A stretch of 6,361 nucleotides of DNA from an uncultured Selenomonadales bacterium (GTDB lineage Bacteria > Bacillota > Negativicutes > Selenomonadales > Selenomonadaceae). The translations under genes and the position numbers were made by a program. The stretch covers positions 1 through 6,361 of the forward strand of contig CAMNPA010000078.1 of NCBI GenBank assembly GCA_946547205.1. Reading direction: 5' to 3'. The notes under the pieces are model-generated. The model did not search any database, was not told the origin of the DNA, and saw nothing but the letters and a program-made list of their open reading frames with translations. Below are positions 5,241 to 6,361 of this stretch, piece by piece (the stretch's first letter is position 1; the number at the start of each line of letters is the position of its first letter).

Positions 5241-5525
5241 TTATTCTTTAATGTATTTGATGTAAGCGTCCAAAACGTAGCCGTTCATTCCGTTGTAAGT
5301 CGCCGACAAAAAGCCGTCTTGATAATAGCCTCTGTTAATCCAGACCCAATCGCCGAGAGGAATTGTCGTGATTCGCGGAGCCGAAGTGGAAGGATAACTG
5401 CGCAAGGAGATCCACTCTCTGCAGTTCACGACGAGTCCCCAATAAGCTTCCGCGCGATTGCACTGCGCACCGACGATTAGCAACGTAAACGCCAGCAACA
5501 TTGTCGCAACAACTTTCTTCAACAT
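5241..5525 (-). CDS. Small secreted protein with a bacterial SH3-like domain
   Basis: This 94-residue protein starts at ATG 5523-5525 with a GGGGGA ribosome site 6 nt upstream. Residues 1-27 are a Sec signal peptide (LKK, a hydrophobic core TMLLAFTLLIVG, then NRAEA before Y28), so the mature protein is about 67 residues. The mature part matches the SH3b pattern: a VNCREWISLRSYPSTSAPRI segment, TIPLGDWVWI, a YYQDGFLSATYNGMNGYV core and a terminal YI. SH3b domains in secreted bacterial proteins usually bind cell-wall peptides or other extracellular ligands. No catalytic domain is attached, so it may act as a stand-alone binding protein. It has a good promoter and sits directly before an exported peptidase, which suggests a shared envelope role; this is inference. 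The one cysteine expected outside the signal peptide is in VVNCREW. Confidence 0.85.
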   Translation of the reverse strand: MLKKVVATMLLAFTLLIVGAQCNRAEAYWGLVVNCREWISLRSYPSTSAPRITTIPLGDWVWINRGYYQDGFLSATYNGMNGYVLDAYIKYIKE

Positions 5526-5558
5526 ACAAATTCCCCCTTAGCTTTACAAAAAGTTATA

Positions 5559-5569
5559 CTGCACTGCAG
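5559..5569. promoter_or_regulatory. Short palindrome at the predicted transcription start of the SH3 gene
   Basis: CTGCA and TGCAG arms flank one central base. It lies 6-16 nt downstream of the -10 box, so overlaps the expected transcription start. It may be an operator or chance; arms are only 5 bp. Confidence 0.25.
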
Positions 5570-5574
5570 AGGAA

Positions 5575-5603
5575 ATTATATCAAAGAAATTTTCGATTTA
5601 CAA
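5575..5603 (-). promoter_or_regulatory. Promoter of the SH3 gene
   Basis: On the minus strand a TTGTAA -35 box (5598-5603, four of six consensus bases) and a perfect TATAAT -10 box (5575-5580) are separated by exactly 17 nt. It lies in the 105-bp gap after aroF and would give a 5' leader of about 45 nt before the SH3 gene ATG. This argues that the SH3 and peptidase genes form a unit that can be transcribed apart from aroF. Confidence 0.75.
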
Positions 5604-5630
5604 TGTTCCGGCAGGTAAATTTAAATATTT

Positions 5631-6361
5631 TTAAATTGAACGCCCCATAACTTTTGCAATGCCGTCAAGATTTTCCATGAGCTGTTTAAATGCTTCGGGT
5701 GTCAAAGATTGATCGCCGTCGGAGAGAGCTTTTTCCGGGTGCGGATGAACTTCGATTATCAAGCCGTCTGCGCCCGCCGCGATTGCCGCTCGTGCCATAG
5801 GTGCGACCATTTTCCAGCGTCCCGTGCCGTGCGAAGGATCGACGACAATCGGCAAGTGCGACAATTCTTTGACCGCCGCGACTGCAGACAAATCCAACGT
5901 GTTGCGCGTGAAAGTCTCGTAAGTTCTTATGCCACGTTCGCAGAAAATGACTTGCTCATTGCCGCCGCTCATGATGTATTCCGCCGCGTTGAGCCATTCG
6001 CTGATTGTCGCAGAAAGTCCGCGCTTCAAAAGGACAGGCTTTGAACATTTGCCTAACGCCTTGAGCATTTGGAAGTTTTGCATATTCCGTGCGCCGACTT
6101 GAAGAATGTCCGCGTATTTGGAAAAAATTTCGATGTCGTCCTTGTCAACAATCTCCGTGACGACGCGCAGATCAAATTCATCAGCGACTTTGCGCAAAAG
6201 TTTCAAGCCGTCCTCGCCGAGTCCTTGGAAGTCGTAAGGCGAAGTTCTAGGTTTGAACGCACCGCCGCGCAGAAATTTCGCACCGCACGCTTTGACGGCT
6301 TGAGCAGCCTCGCGAAGTTGTTCAAGACTTTCAACGGCACAAGGTCCCGCCATAACGACGA
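5631..6361 (-). CDS. aroF: 3-deoxy-7-phosphoheptulonate synthase (type I-beta DAHP synthase), 5' end cut by window edge
   Basis: The frame is open to the right edge and ends in TAA at 5631-5633; about 243 C-terminal residues are visible. The enzyme joins phosphoenolpyruvate and erythrose 4-phosphate, the first step of the shikimate pathway. Motifs in order: AGPCAVES (metal-ligand cysteine), KFLRGGAFKPRTSPYDFQG, QVGARNMQNF, KPVLLKRGLSATI, CERGIRTYE, VVDPSHGTG (metal-ligand histidine) and IIEVHPHP with KALSDGDQSL (metal-ligand Glu and Asp). All metal ligands of the family are present. The pattern is that of the type I-beta group, whose regulatory N-terminal domain (ferredoxin-like or chorismate mutase, if any) would lie outside the window; so feedback control cannot be judged. 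No GC-rich terminator follows, only an AT-only hairpin (5618-5637) over the stop codon, so readthrough into the SH3 gene is possible. Confidence 0.94.
   Translation of the reverse strand, partial: VVMAGPCAVESLEQLREAAQAVKACGAKFLRGGAFKPRTSPYDFQGLGEDGLKLLRKVADEFDLRVVTEIVDKDDIEIFSKYADILQVGARNMQNFQMLKALGKCSKPVLLKRGLSATISEWLNAAEYIMSGGNEQVIFCERGIRTYETFTRNTLDLSAVAAVKELSHLPIVVDPSHGTGRWKMVAPMARAAIAAGADGLIIEVHPHPEKALSDGDQSLTPEAFKQLMENLDGIAKVMGRSI

Noticed and set aside
5618..5637. 8-bp AT-only hairpin over the aroF stop codon as a terminator
   Set aside because: All pairs are A-T, so stability is too low; it may be chance in an AT-rich gap.

Overview
The window is a compact bacterial chromosome segment of mixed base composition with strong Shine-Dalgarno sites. 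All intact genes lie on the minus strand. Gene content (ComF, meso-diaminopimelate dehydrogenase, stand-alone TyrA, type I-beta DAHP synthase) and the AGGAGG-type ribosome sites suggest Bacillota. Negativicutes is a plausible but weak guess from the look of the proteins. No phage, IS, CRISPR, tRNA or rRNA is visible.

In transcription order (right to left): a DAHP synthase gene (aroF, 5' end outside the window); a small secreted SH3-like protein with its own promoter; a hairpin terminator; an exported M14 zinc carboxypeptidase; tyrA (prephenate dehydrogenase); a 427-bp non-coding stretch; ddh (meso-diaminopimelate dehydrogenase) with its own extended -10 promoter; an unrecognised Pro/Thr-rich single-pass membrane protein, 3 nt after ddh; a terminator; and comF, which runs off the left edge. 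The entry (aroF) and tyrosine-branch (tyrA) steps of aromatic amino acid synthesis are thus separated by two envelope genes. ddh and the M14 peptidase may both touch diaminopimelate or peptidoglycan metabolism, but a joint role is inference only.

The most unusual aspect is what fills the gaps between genes. Three of them hold partial copies of adjacent gene ends: a 214-bp tandem duplication of the 3' end of the membrane-protein gene with no difference seen, a 158-bp-period duplication of the tyrA 3' end (two differences, 10-bp microhomology at the borders), and a 57-bp repeat of the carboxypeptidase/tyrA junction (four differences). In each case the neighbouring gene stays intact. Between tyrA and ddh there is also a plus-strand remnant of a TetR-type regulator. 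It lies next to a 23-bp inverted repeat that covers the ddh -35 box, which suggests a broken divergent regulator that has left its operator behind.

No new multi-gene system (defence, mobile or biosynthetic) can be supported here. The interest lies in the duplication scars, the orphan operator with its regulator remnant, and the uncharacterised membrane protein.
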